Below are positions 27,275 to 36,027 of a stretch of 64,000 bases of DNA, piece after piece. The stretch spans positions 1,860,001 through 1,924,000 of the forward strand of contig OZ244209.1 in NCBI GenBank assembly GCA_965216885.1, written 5' to 3'. This DNA is from CAYNJG01 sp965216885 (GTDB lineage: Bacteria; Planctomycetota; Planctomycetia; Pirellulales; Pirellulaceae). Position 1 is the first letter of the stretch. Each line of letters starts with the position of its first letter. Made by a program: the position numbers and the translations under genes. The notes below the pieces were generated by a model, which worked only from the letters and a program-made list of their open reading frames with translations, searched no databases and had not been told where the DNA came from.

Positions 27275-28585
27275 ATGGGCTGTCTTGCACGTTCTCTGAT
27301 CGGATTGGTCATTCTTGGAGTGATCGGTGCGGTATCGGCGAAACCACTGAAGGAAAAATGGGAAGAGCGGAATCGCCCCGAATTCAAGGTGGAGAAAATC
27401 GATCGCGGCAGCGCGCTGCGTTTCGTCAGTGCCAGCGGAAAGATCAAGCCAATCGAGACGATCAAGATTGGATCGTTTGTCTCGGGGCCGATTCGCGACA
27501 TGCCCGTCGAGATCGACTTCAACATGCCCGTGAAGAAGGGCGCACTGATGGCCCGCGTCGATCCGGCGCTCATTCAGGCGCAAGCGGATTCCGCAGCGGC
27601 GTCCCTGAAGATACGCGAAGGTGATGTCGAACGCACGAAGGCGCAGCTTCAGCTTGCCATCAATGACGAGCAGCGTGCCGTGCGGCTGCGTGAAAAGAAG
27701 AAGGACTTCGTTTCGCAGGCCGAGATGGATCGGCTAACGTTTGCAAGGAAACAGCTGGAGGCATCGCTGCTGGTGGCCGAGGCGTCCGTTGAACAGGCGA
27801 CCGCGCAGCTTTCGATCGCAACGGTGAACCTTGGCTACACCGACATTACGGCGCCCAAGGATGGCATCATCATCGATCGCAAGATTGAGCCCGGGCAGAC
27901 GCTGGCTGCCAGTTTCCAGACGCCGGAGTTGTTTGAGATTGGCGTCGGCATGGAAGAGAAAATGCACATCTACGCGTCCGTCGACGAGAGCGAAATTGGC
28001 TACATCCGCGAGGCTCAAGAGACCGACCAGCCGGTGACCTTCACGGTAAACGCGTATCGCGAGGAGCTCTTTGAGGGAAAAATTCTTCAGATTCGCATGA
28101 GCGCCACGGAAACGCAGAGCGTGGTTACCTACCCGGTCGTCGTGGAGGCTCCGAATGAGGGAATGAAGCTGCTTCCCAACATGACGGCCGACCTTTCTTT
28201 CAAGATTGAAGAACGGACCGACGTGCTGCGGGTCCCCAATCAGGCTCTGCGATACATCCCAAACAAGAAATACGTTCGCGAAGAGGATCAGAAGATTCTC
28301 GACGGATCCAGTTGGGCTCGTCCCAGTGGTGATGACGACGAAGAGGATGAAGGCGAAGCCAGCGACCGGATTAGTGCGGAGAAGCGGACGGAAGCCAACA
28401 AGGCGCGGAACAAGCGTCATGTGTGGGTGAAGGACGGCGAAAAGCTGCGAGCTGTCGAAGTCGAAACAGGGCTGGCCGATCAGGATGAACGTCGCATGAC
28501 GGAGCTGGTTGGCGGCGACCTGAAAGAAGGCGACGAAGTGGTTGTCGGCGAAAAGAAAAAGAAGAACGGATTCTTCGGCGGCTAG
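27275..28585 (+). CDS. MacA/HlyD-like efflux periplasmic adaptor
   Basis: 436-residue membrane-fusion protein. An N-terminal membrane anchor is followed by the barrel-sandwich/lipoyl half (VSASGKIKPIETIKIGSFVSG, LIQAQADSAAASLKIREGDVERT), a coiled-coil hairpin, the returning lipoyl half (NLGYTDITAPKDGIIIDRKIEPG) and a beta-barrel domain (VDESEIGYIREAQ, VTFTVNAYREELFEGKI). It should link an inner-membrane ABC pump to an outer-membrane channel. An acidic loop near residue 350 (DDDEEDEGEASD) is unusual. The FtsX-type permease gene follows after 57 bp; no ATPase gene lies between or next to them. Confidence 0.9.
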   Translation: MGCLARSLIGLVILGVIGAVSAKPLKEKWEERNRPEFKVEKIDRGSALRFVSASGKIKPIETIKIGSFVSGPIRDMPVEIDFNMPVKKGALMARVDPALIQAQADSAAASLKIREGDVERTKAQLQLAINDEQRAVRLREKKKDFVSQAEMDRLTFARKQLEASLLVAEASVEQATAQLSIATVNLGYTDITAPKDGIIIDRKIEPGQTLAASFQTPELFEIGVGMEEKMHIYASVDESEIGYIREAQETDQPVTFTVNAYREELFEGKILQIRMSATETQSVVTYPVVVEAPNEGMKLLPNMTADLSFKIEERTDVLRVPNQALRYIPNKKYVREEDQKILDGSSWARPSGDDDEEDEGEASDRISAEKRTEANKARNKRHVWVKDGEKLRAVEVETGLADQDERRMTELVGGDLKEGDEVVVGEKKKKNGFFGG

Positions 28586-28642
28586 TCGGATCCAATTTTG
28601 GGCTGCAAATGAGAAGGCAGCCTCGCTCTTGCAGGGAAATGC

Positions 28643-29881
28643 ATGAACCTCCTACTGACATTACGAATCGCCTTCCGGGCGCTTGCGAAGAACAAAATGC
28701 GAGCCGCGTTGACGGTGTTGGGCGTCGTGATTGGCATCGCTGCGGTAACCACGATGGTGTCGATTGGCCAGAGTGCCAACGCGCTGGTGCAGAACGAATT
28801 GAACTCGTTTGGCGCGAACTTCCTCGTCGTGATTCCACGGATGGCTCGTCGTGGCGGTGTCAGGCAAGCACGCTCGCTGACGTTGACCAAGCAGGATTCG
28901 ATCGCCATTGGCGAAGAATGTGATGCCGTTCTGGCCACTTCACCGCTGGTCGGGGCGGGAGGTCAGGTCATCTATCGTGGCGAAAACACGCGGCCGAACG
29001 AGATGCTGGGTGTGGGCGTTGATTATCTGATCGTCAAGAACTGGCCGCTCATGGCGGGTTCGTTCTTTAGTGAAGGCGATATCGCGGCCGGCTCGAAGGT
29101 TTGCGTCGTCGGTCTGTCCGTCGTGAAGGAGCTCTTTCAGACCGGCAACCCATTGGACGAGACGATTCGCATCAACAACATCCCGTTCCGGATCGTGGGT
29201 GTGCTGGAGCCGAAGGGTGCGAACATGATGGGGCAGGATCAGGACAACGTATTGGTGATGCCGTACACGACTGCTCGCATGCGTCTGCAGGGTTCGTCGT
29301 TTGATAATATCGATGCCATCATGTTGGCGGCCAAGTCTCGCGAGCTGGTGCCGAAAGCGCAGGAACAAATTATCAGTTTGCTTTCGGAGCGGCATCGGTT
29401 GGCTCCCGGTGAGCAGGCTGATTTTCGAGTCGAAACGTCCGCGGAGATCAGTCAGTTTCTCGGCGTGCTAACCGGCACGATGACGTTGCTGCTGTCTGCG
29501 ATCGCAGGCATCTCGTTGCTGGTCGGCGGCGTGGGGATCATGAATATTATGTTGGTTTCGGTGACCGAGCGGACGCGTGAGATTGGCATTCGCATGGCCG
29601 TGGGGGCTCGACCGAAAGACATCCTGCGTCAGTTCCTGGTGGAATCCATCTTGCTGTCCAGCTTGGGAGGCGTCGCCGGGATTGCGCTGGGAGTGCTTGC
29701 CTCGGTGTTGACGACCAAGCTTATCAATACCTTTACGCCCAGTGAGTGGCCGATCGCGATTTCATTACCGGCTGCCATGATTGCGATGGGGTTTGCCGCG
29801 TTTGTGGGCGTCTTCTTTGGTTATTATCCGGCTCGGCGCGCGAGTCAGTTGGATCCGATTGACGCGTTGCGTTACGAGTAA
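28643..29881 (+). CDS. MacB/LolC-type ABC transporter permease (FtsX fold)
   Basis: 412-residue permease: an N-terminal membrane helix (GVVIGIAAVTTMVSIGQSA), a large MacB-type periplasmic core domain (residues about 40-270), and three C-terminal helices of the FtsX domain (MTLLLSAIAGISLLVGGVGI, RTREIGIRMAVGAR, AAFVGVFFGYYPARRASQLD). It lacks the fused ATPase of true MacB and therefore needs a separate LolD-like ATPase, not found nearby. With the adaptor it would make a tripartite mechanotransmission pump for peptides, lipoproteins or small molecules; the substrate is unknown. A repeat array begins 100 bp after its stop. Confidence 0.92.
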   Translation: MNLLLTLRIAFRALAKNKMRAALTVLGVVIGIAAVTTMVSIGQSANALVQNELNSFGANFLVVIPRMARRGGVRQARSLTLTKQDSIAIGEECDAVLATSPLVGAGGQVIYRGENTRPNEMLGVGVDYLIVKNWPLMAGSFFSEGDIAAGSKVCVVGLSVVKELFQTGNPLDETIRINNIPFRIVGVLEPKGANMMGQDQDNVLVMPYTTARMRLQGSSFDNIDAIMLAAKSRELVPKAQEQIISLLSERHRLAPGEQADFRVETSAEISQFLGVLTGTMTLLLSAIAGISLLVGGVGIMNIMLVSVTERTREIGIRMAVGARPKDILRQFLVESILLSSLGGVAGIALGVLASVLTTKLINTFTPSEWPIAISLPAAMIAMGFAAFVGVFFGYYPARRASQLDPIDALRYE

Positions 29882-29980
29882 GCGCGTTTCGAATGGGCGT
29901 GTTTCGCGTGGCAATGCGCCGGGGTGCGAAGACGCGGTCAACGCGTAATTTGGCGTTATCAGTAATATGGGTTCCGGGGT

Positions 29981-30804
29981 GCTGTCGCCGCTTCGCGGCT
30001 TGGTGGAGCTGTTGGGTAGTTGGCTATCGCAGTTGGTGGGGGCCTTTGTTCGCGGTGTTCGTAGTACCGGCTTCAGCCGGCTCCGCGCGCGAGAGAGTCC
30101 CCACGCTTACGCATGGGGCTACGTGCTGTCGCCGCTTCGCGGCTTTTGGGAGTTGTTGGGCAATTCGGGTGTTGAAGTTGATGGGGGCTCGTGTTCCCGG
30201 TGTTCGTAGTACCGGCTTCAGCCGGCTCTGCGTGAGTCCCCACGCTTACGCATGGGGCTACGTGCTGTCGCCGCTTCGCGGCTTTTGGGAGTTGTCGGGT
30301 AGTTCGGGTGTTGAAGTTGATGGGGGCTCGTGTTCCCGGTGTTCGTAGTACCGGCTTCAGCCGGCTCTGCGTGAGTCCCCACGCTTACGCATGGGGCTAC
30401 GTGCTGTCGCCGCTTCGCGGCTTTTGGGAGTTGTCGGGTAGTTCGGGTGTTGAAGTTGATGGGGGCATTTGTTCCCCACGCTTACGCATGGGGCTACGTG
30501 CTGTCGCCGCTTCGCGGCTTGTGGGAGCTGTTGGGTAGTTCGGGTGTTGAAGTTGATGGGGCATTTGTTCCCGGTGCTCGTAGTACCGGCTTCAGCCGCC
30601 TCCGCGCGAGAGAGTCCCCACGCTTACGCAAAGGGCTACGTGCTGCCGCCGCTTCGCGGCTTCTGGGAGCTGTTGGGCAGTTCGGGTGTTGAAGTTGATG
30701 GGGGCTCTTGTTCCCGGTGTTCGTAGTACCGGCTTCAGCCGGCTCCGCGCGCGAGAGTCACCACGCCTACGCATGGGGCTACATAATGCCGCCGCCTCGC
30801 GGCT
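29981..30804 (+). repeat. Left palindromic repeat array, about 140-bp units
   Basis: Non-coding array between the permease gene and moxR. Each unit contains the arms ACCGGCTTCAGCCGGC, then CCCCACGCTTACGCATGGGG, then CTACGTGCTGTCGCCGC followed by TTCGCGGC, and a spacer with GGGTGTTGAAGTTGATGGGG. Copies of the GTAGTACCGG arm begin at 30061, 30206, 30345, 30580 and 30723 (steps of 145, 139, 235 and 143); the 235 step contains one shortened unit near 30475 that lacks this arm. The first copy (29981) holds only the end of a unit and the last is diverged. The arms form hairpins. The rest of the gap (30805-31004) holds only the possible inverted repeat at 30874-30922. Confidence 0.93.
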
Positions 30805-30873
30805 GAAGTAGGTCGTCGCTGGAACCAACGGGAGTTGTCCGTGCTTTACGGTCAAATGGCTTGCAAAAAGAGC

Positions 30874-30922
30874 CGTTTGGGTTGGGCAATTCTTGCGTTT
30901 GTTCCGCGGATTTGCCCAAACG
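30874..30922. promoter_or_regulatory. Inverted repeats upstream of moxR, operator or leader hairpin candidate
   Basis: CGTTTGGG (30874-30881) is complementary to CCCAAACG (30915-30922), and the adjoining TTGGGCAA (30882-30889) to TTGCCCAA (30912-30919). The two pairings overlap and exclude each other. They lie about 85-130 bp before the moxR start. No promoter hexamers could be placed with confidence. Confidence 0.35.
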
Positions 30923-31004
30923 ACGAAGCGACTTGTTGATACACCCGCTGGCAGTCACAATGTGAACCCTCGAAGTTTTCGCTCCAGATTCAGGGCCCGC
31001 CTCT

Positions 31005-32015
31005 ATGTCGACTGATACGTCTCAAAATCTTGCTGCGGATGACGTGGCCGCAATCGACCGTCTCCGCGAAGTCAATCAGCGACTGCAGGAAGAATTGGGG
31101 AAGGTGATCGTTGGTCAGAAGAAGGTCATCGACCAACTGGCCATCTGCCTCTTTGCTCGCGGTCATGGTCTGCTGATGGGCGTACCGGGATTGGCAAAGA
31201 CGCTGCTGATCAGTCGCCTGGCCGAAACGATGAGCCTCGACTTTAGCCGGATTCAGTTTACGCCCGACCTGATGCCGATGGACATTACCGGCACGGACAT
31301 CCTGCAAGAAGGGCAGGGCGGCAAGCGTGAGTTTGAGTTCATCAAAGGACCGGTCTTCGCGAACATCGTGCTCGCAGACGAGATTAACCGAGCGCCATCC
31401 AAAACGCAGGCCGCGATGCTGGAGGCGATGCAGGAACGACGAGTGACGGTCGTCGGGCGTTCGTTCGACCTCGATGCTCCGTTCTTTGTGCTCGCGACGC
31501 AGAACCCGATCGAACAGGAAGGTACGTATCCGCTACCGGAAGCGCAGCTGGACCGTTTCATGTTCCTGATCGAGGTCGACTATCCGGAACGAGCCGAAGA
31601 GATTGAAATTGCCCGGACGACCACAGGTTCTGACATTCCGCAACTGGATAAGATCATCAGCGCGGAGGAAGTCATTGCGTTCCAGGATCTGGTTCGCCGC
31701 GTGCCCGTGCCCGAGCATATCTATGAATACGCGACGGACCTGACTCGGAAGACCCGTCCCAAGATGCCGGACGCGCCGGACTGGTTGAAGCCGCTGGTCG
31801 GCTGGGGAGCCGGGCCACGTGCGGTGCAGTATCTGATCCTCGGTGCCAAGGCGCGAGCTGCTCTTCAGGGTAGCTACATGGTGCGGCTGGAGGATGTTGA
31901 GGAGGTGGCCGAGCCCGTCCTTTCTCATCGCGTGATTACCACGTTCGCTGCTGAATCGGAAGGCGTATCCAGCCAGGACGTTGTGAAACGACTGGTCAAG
32001 GAGATGGAGAGTTAA
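31005..32015 (+). CDS. MoxR-family AAA+ ATPase
   Basis: 336-residue cytoplasmic AAA+ ATPase. Walker A is GVPGLAKT (59-66), Walker B VLADEINRAP with catalytic DE at 125-126, followed by the MoxR signature PSKTQAAMLEAMQERRVTV and sensor-1 LATQNPIEQEGTYPLPEAQLD. MoxR proteins act as chaperone-like partners of von Willebrand factor A (VWA) proteins, often inserting metals or maturing complexes. Here it is followed after about 50 bp by a DUF58 gene and then by a BatA-like VWA gene, the standard order. It is probably the first gene of a long envelope operon; a possible leader hairpin lies upstream. Confidence 0.95.
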   Translation: MSTDTSQNLAADDVAAIDRLREVNQRLQEELGKVIVGQKKVIDQLAICLFARGHGLLMGVPGLAKTLLISRLAETMSLDFSRIQFTPDLMPMDITGTDILQEGQGGKREFEFIKGPVFANIVLADEINRAPSKTQAAMLEAMQERRVTVVGRSFDLDAPFFVLATQNPIEQEGTYPLPEAQLDRFMFLIEVDYPERAEEIEIARTTTGSDIPQLDKIISAEEVIAFQDLVRRVPVPEHIYEYATDLTRKTRPKMPDAPDWLKPLVGWGAGPRAVQYLILGAKARAALQGSYMVRLEDVEEVAEPVLSHRVITTFAAESEGVSSQDVVKRLVKEMES

Positions 32016-32066
32016 CTTCGGGTTAACCGGCTCTTCTATTTCTGTTCCTCCTTGCGGAAGTCAAAC

Positions 32067-32954
32067 ATGCGTTCCTTTCTGGATCCACAGGTGCTCGGTC
32101 GGCTGGCTCCGTTGCCGTTGAAGGCTCGCGTCCCCATGTTGGGCAATGTGGCGGGCAAGCACCGCAGTCCGATTCGGGGTTCCAGTGTCGAATTTGCTTC
32201 CTACCGGAAATATGTGCCCGGCGACGATACGCGGCGACTCGATTGGCGTGCCTACGGTCGTAGTGATCGCTTCTACATCAAGGAATACGAAGCCGACACG
32301 AATCTGCGGCTGTGCCTGATTGTTGACACGAGCGGGTCGATGAATTACCGCCCGGAGGGGCAAAAGGGCGGCCTCAGCAAGCTGGATTATGCTCGGCGGA
32401 TTGCCGGTACGCTGGCCTATCTCGCCTCGGGGCAGGGCGACGCGGTGGGGCTGTACTGTGCGTCAGAGAAGTTTAAGACGCAGATTCCACCCAAGCGAAA
32501 TACGGCTCATCTTCGCAGCGTTCTGGATAGTCTCGAGCATTGTGAAGCCAAGGGAGAGACGGGGCTCGCAGCGGCGTTGCATGAAGCTGCCGAACGCATT
32601 GCGCAGCGAGCGTTGATCGTGATCGTGTCGGACCTGTTTGTTCGGCCGGCGGAACTGAGCGAATGCTTTCAGCACCTTCGCTTTCGCAAGCACGACGTCG
32701 CCGTGTTTCATACGCTGGATCGATCCGAGCTGGAATTTGAGTTCGATCGGCCGATTCGCTTTCTGGATCTGGAAGGCAATTCGCACATCCTCGCAGATCC
32801 GCCACTGATTGTGGAAGAGTATCGACGCTCGCTGGAAAACTACCTCAGTGAATTGAAGACGGTCGTCAGCGAGTCGGCTGTGGACTATCACCGCGTGTTG
32901 CTGGAAGATCCATACGATCAGGCTCTGGCGCGATTCCTGTTGGGGCGGGGGTAG
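32067..32954 (+). CDS. DUF58 domain protein with VWA-like site
   Basis: 295-residue protein of the DUF58 family, the usual partner of MoxR. Conserved features are GRLAPLPLKARVPMLG, the core RGSSVEFASYRKYVPGDD followed by TRRLDWRAYGRSDRFYIKEYE, and a VWA-type metal site DTSGS at 87-91. ATG 32067 is preferred over TTG 32052 because GGAAG sits 6 nt upstream of it. No signal peptide or membrane helix is visible, so it should be cytoplasmic and act with the MoxR ATPase, probably as its adaptor. The batA-like gene starts 4 bp after its stop, so translation is tightly linked. Confidence 0.94.
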   Translation: MRSFLDPQVLGRLAPLPLKARVPMLGNVAGKHRSPIRGSSVEFASYRKYVPGDDTRRLDWRAYGRSDRFYIKEYEADTNLRLCLIVDTSGSMNYRPEGQKGGLSKLDYARRIAGTLAYLASGQGDAVGLYCASEKFKTQIPPKRNTAHLRSVLDSLEHCEAKGETGLAAALHEAAERIAQRALIVIVSDLFVRPAELSECFQHLRFRKHDVAVFHTLDRSELEFEFDRPIRFLDLEGNSHILADPPLIVEEYRRSLENYLSELKTVVSESAVDYHRVLLEDPYDQALARFLLGRG

Positions 32955-32958
32955 TCAG

Positions 32959-34926
32959 ATGGGCTTTCTGAGATCGTTCTTCCTGAATCCCGCGTTGCTC
33001 TTCGGGCTGCCGTTGATCTTCCTGCCGATCATCATTCACCTCATCAATCGGCAGCGTCATCGCACGTTGCCGTGGGGTGCGATGATGTTCCTGCTGGATG
33101 CGAAACGATTACAACGCAGCATGGCGAAACTGCGCTACTGGCTGATTATGGCAATGCGGATGCTGGCCATCGCCGGGTTGGTGTTCGCCATCAGTCGACC
33201 GCTACTCAGTGGCCGACTGGGGGCGCTGGTGGGCAATCGGTCCGACACGGTGCTTATCCTGCTGGACCGTTCGCCCAGCATGGAGCAACAGGATCCGACG
33301 ACTCAATTGACGAAGCGTGAAACGGCGATCAACAAGCTGGCCGGATTGCTGGAAACCACGGGCGAAGGCAAGCGTGTTGTGTTGATTGAGAGCAACTCGT
33401 CAACTCCCGAGGAAATTGACGCCGCGTTGTTGCCGGAATTGCCTGAGGTTGGGCCGTCGGCGTATGAAGCCGACATCCCGCGCATGCTGCAGGCGGCGGA
33501 GGAGTATCTGGTTAACAACGAAGTTGGGCAGGCGGACGTCTGGATTGCTTCCGATTTGCGTGGCAATGACTGGCGCAGCGAAGACGGTCGCTGGGCGGCC
33601 ATTCGCGATGGCTTTGCCGGGCTGGATGGAGTTCGTTTCCATTTACTGGCCTACGAGCAACCGGGCGAGGACAACTTTTCCGTTTCCGTCACGAATGTGC
33701 GGAAGCGTACGGCCGCCAGTGGTAACGAGCTGGTTTTGGATGTGAAGGTCCGTCGCGAAAGTGAGAACCTCGCTTCGCAAACGTTGCCGTTGGAGTTCCT
33801 TGTGAATGGAGCACGATCCGTCTTGGAGGTGCAGGTCGACGGTGAGGAGTTCGCGTTGCAGGGGCACACGATTCCGATCGACAAGGCGATGGAGTCCGGG
33901 TGGGGACGCGTCGGAATTCCCGGCGACAGTAACTCGGCGGACAACGAGTTCTATTTTGTTTTTGCGGACGAGGCGACTCGTCACGTGACGGTCATTTCCG
34001 ATGACGCGACGACTGCAGAGCCGCTCCGCATCGCCAGCGCCGCCAGCCCGGATCCGGCGTCTCAATTCGAAGCCGTGGTACTTCCGTCGGCTCGAATCGC
34101 TGAAGTGGATTGGGAGAAAACGACACTGCTGATCTGGAATGCGGCGTTGCCATCGGACCCGGTGGCTGGACAGGTGACTTCGTTCCTGAACAAGAACAAG
34201 CCGGTGCTGTTTTTCCCGCCAGAAACACCGGATTCGACGTCATTCGCCGGCATTCAGTGGCAGGCATGGCAGAAGCCGGAAGAGCCCGTGGGTGTGGGGA
34301 GTTGGGACAACGACGCGGATCTGCTGGCGAAGAGTCAGAGCGGAAATGCGCTTCCGGTTGGCAAGCAGAAGACGGTCCGATATTGCAAACTGGACGGAGT
34401 CGGGAAATCGCTGGCTCGGCTGACCAACGGGGACGCGTTGCTCTTGCGGAGTGATGGCAATGTCCCGGCGTACTTCTACGCGACGCTGCCTCGTGGAGAT
34501 GCTTCATCGCTCGCGAGCGACGGGGTGGTTCTTTACGTCATGATTCAGCGTGCGATTGAGATGGGGGCCAGGCAACAGGGTAGTGCCCGCCAACTGGACG
34601 CCGGGATGGCGCCTCGCGAGATGGTCTCTGCATGGCAACCACTGTCGGATGCACCGGAGGGTGTTGTCACTTCGGATAGAACGTTCCACTCGGGATCGTA
34701 CTCGAGTGGAGACGGGCAATTCGCAGCGATTAACAGGTCGATGTCCGAGGATACGGCCAGTATCGTGAATGACCCGTCATTGAACGAGATGTTCGAGGGA
34801 CTCGATTTTCATAAGATCAGTGACGAAGTGGGCGAGGGCGCGGCGCTCGCCAATGAGGTGTGGCGCATCTTCCTTGCGGTGATGGCGGTTGCGCTGATTG
34901 TCGAAGCGGCTTTGTGCCTTGGGTAG
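32959..34926 (+). CDS. BatA-domain/VWA membrane protein
   Basis: 655-residue protein with the N-terminal BatA module: a first helix with the typical NPALLFGLPLIFLPIIIHLIN, the RHRTLPWGAMMFL motif, a second helix at about 60-80, then a VWA-like domain whose metal site reads DRSPSM (103-108). A long beta-rich periplasmic region follows (about 230-620) and one C-terminal helix (IFLAVMAVALIVEAALCL). Family members form the Bat aerotolerance/MoxR-controlled complexes in the inner membrane. The gene follows the DUF58 gene after 4 bp. Its plus-strand series is then broken by a repeat array and an opposite-strand gene before related genes resume at 37244. Confidence 0.9.
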   Translation: MGFLRSFFLNPALLFGLPLIFLPIIIHLINRQRHRTLPWGAMMFLLDAKRLQRSMAKLRYWLIMAMRMLAIAGLVFAISRPLLSGRLGALVGNRSDTVLILLDRSPSMEQQDPTTQLTKRETAINKLAGLLETTGEGKRVVLIESNSSTPEEIDAALLPELPEVGPSAYEADIPRMLQAAEEYLVNNEVGQADVWIASDLRGNDWRSEDGRWAAIRDGFAGLDGVRFHLLAYEQPGEDNFSVSVTNVRKRTAASGNELVLDVKVRRESENLASQTLPLEFLVNGARSVLEVQVDGEEFALQGHTIPIDKAMESGWGRVGIPGDSNSADNEFYFVFADEATRHVTVISDDATTAEPLRIASAASPDPASQFEAVVLPSARIAEVDWEKTTLLIWNAALPSDPVAGQVTSFLNKNKPVLFFPPETPDSTSFAGIQWQAWQKPEEPVGVGSWDNDADLLAKSQSGNALPVGKQKTVRYCKLDGVGKSLARLTNGDALLLRSDGNVPAYFYATLPRGDASSLASDGVVLYVMIQRAIEMGARQQGSARQLDAGMAPREMVSAWQPLSDAPEGVVTSDRTFHSGSYSSGDGQFAAINRSMSEDTASIVNDPSLNEMFEGLDFHKISDEVGEGAALANEVWRIFLAVMAVALIVEAALCLG

Positions 34927-35047
34927 GGCGGTACGGCGGTTTGGTCCACATGCTCACGTCGTCCGGCTCACTGACGCTTGATTGCGTTTTCTTGGCGGGC
35001 TGTGCCACGGCACCGCGGCATGGCGAACCGGCCGGCATTCCAGCGCA

Positions 35048-36024
35048 AGCCGGCTGAAGCCGGTACTACGAGCGTGAGGAATTGCGCGGCACTCCCGCGC
35101 TCCATCAGCCGCGAAGCGGCGACAGCACGTAGCCCCATGCGTGAGCATGGGGTATCACGTGGCACTCCCGCGCTCCATCAGCCGCGAAGCGGCGACAGCA
35201 CGTAGCCCCATGCGTGAGCATGGGGTATCACGCGGCGCTCCCGCGCTCCATCAGCCGCGAAGCGGCGACAGCACGTAGCCCCATGCGTGAGCATGGGGTA
35301 TCACGTGGCACTCCCGCGCTCCATCAGCCGCGCAGCGGCGACAGCACTTAGCCCCATGCGTGAGCATGGGGTATCACGCGGCGCTCCCCCGCTCCATCAG
35401 CCGCGCAGCGGCGACAGCACGTAGCCCCATGCGTGAGCATGGGGTATCACGCGGCACTCCCGCGCTCCATCAGCCGCGCAGCGGCGACAGCACGTAGCCC
35501 CATGCGTGAGCATGGGGTATCACGCGGCGCTCCCGCGCTCGTCAGCCGCGAAGCGGCGACAGCACGTAGCCCCATGCGTGAGCATGGGGTATCACGTGGC
35601 ACTCCCGCGCTCCATCAGCCGCGCAGCGGCGACAGCACTTAGCCCCATGCGTGAGCATGGGGTATCACGCGGCGCTCCCCCGCTCCATCAGCCGCGAAGC
35701 GGCGACAGCACGTAGCCCCATGCGTGAGCATGGGGTATCACGCGGCGCTCCCGCGCTCCATCAGCCGCGCAGCGGCGACAGCACGTAGTCCCATGCGTGA
35801 GCATGGGGTATCACGTGGCACTCCCGCGCTCCATCAGCCGCGCAGCGGCGACAGCACGTAGCCTCATGCGTGAGCATGGGGTATCACGCGGCGCTCGTCA
35901 GCCGCGAAGCGGCGACAGCACGTTGCCCCATGCGTGAGCATGGGGAACAGCGCGGAGCCGGCTGAAGCCGGTACTACGAACACTGAAGCCGGTACTACGA
36001 ACACTGAAACCGGCACTACGAGCA
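35048..36024 (-). repeat. Right palindromic repeat array, twelve 73-bp tandem units
   Basis: Array between two convergent genes. Unit starts (AGCCGCG) fall at 35107, 35180, 35253, 35326, 35399, 35472, 35544, 35617, 35690, 35763, 35836 and 35900, i.e. a 73-bp period with one 1-bp and one 9-bp deletion. Each unit holds GCCGCGAAGCGGC (or GCCGCGCAGCGGC), GACAGCACGTAGCC and the perfect hairpin CCCCATGCGTGAGCATGGGG, plus a spacer TATCACG..GCGCTCC. The flanks carry the CCGGCTGAAGCCGG arm. The core is the reverse complement of the left array core at 30 kb. Spacers are near-identical, so this is not a CRISPR array, and open frames across it are artefacts. Confidence 0.95.
35962..36024. repeat. Three 21-bp direct repeats at the array edge
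   Basis: Three head-to-tail copies of CTGAAGCCGGTACTACGAACA (first 20 bases shown by CTGAAGCCGGTACTACGAAC) start at 35962, 35983 and 36004; the third has three changes. They duplicate the outer arm of the large array and end 3 bp before the stop of the minus-strand gene. Confidence 0.85.
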
Positions 36025-36027
36025 ATG

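Noticed and set aside
29967..30738. Overlapping plus-strand open frames through the left repeat array
   Set aside because: They only reflect the 140-bp repeat translated; the products are repeats of each other and no ribosome site or start is conserved.
35107..35950. CRISPR array
   Set aside because: The whole 73-bp unit is repeated; there are no unique spacers and no cas genes nearby.
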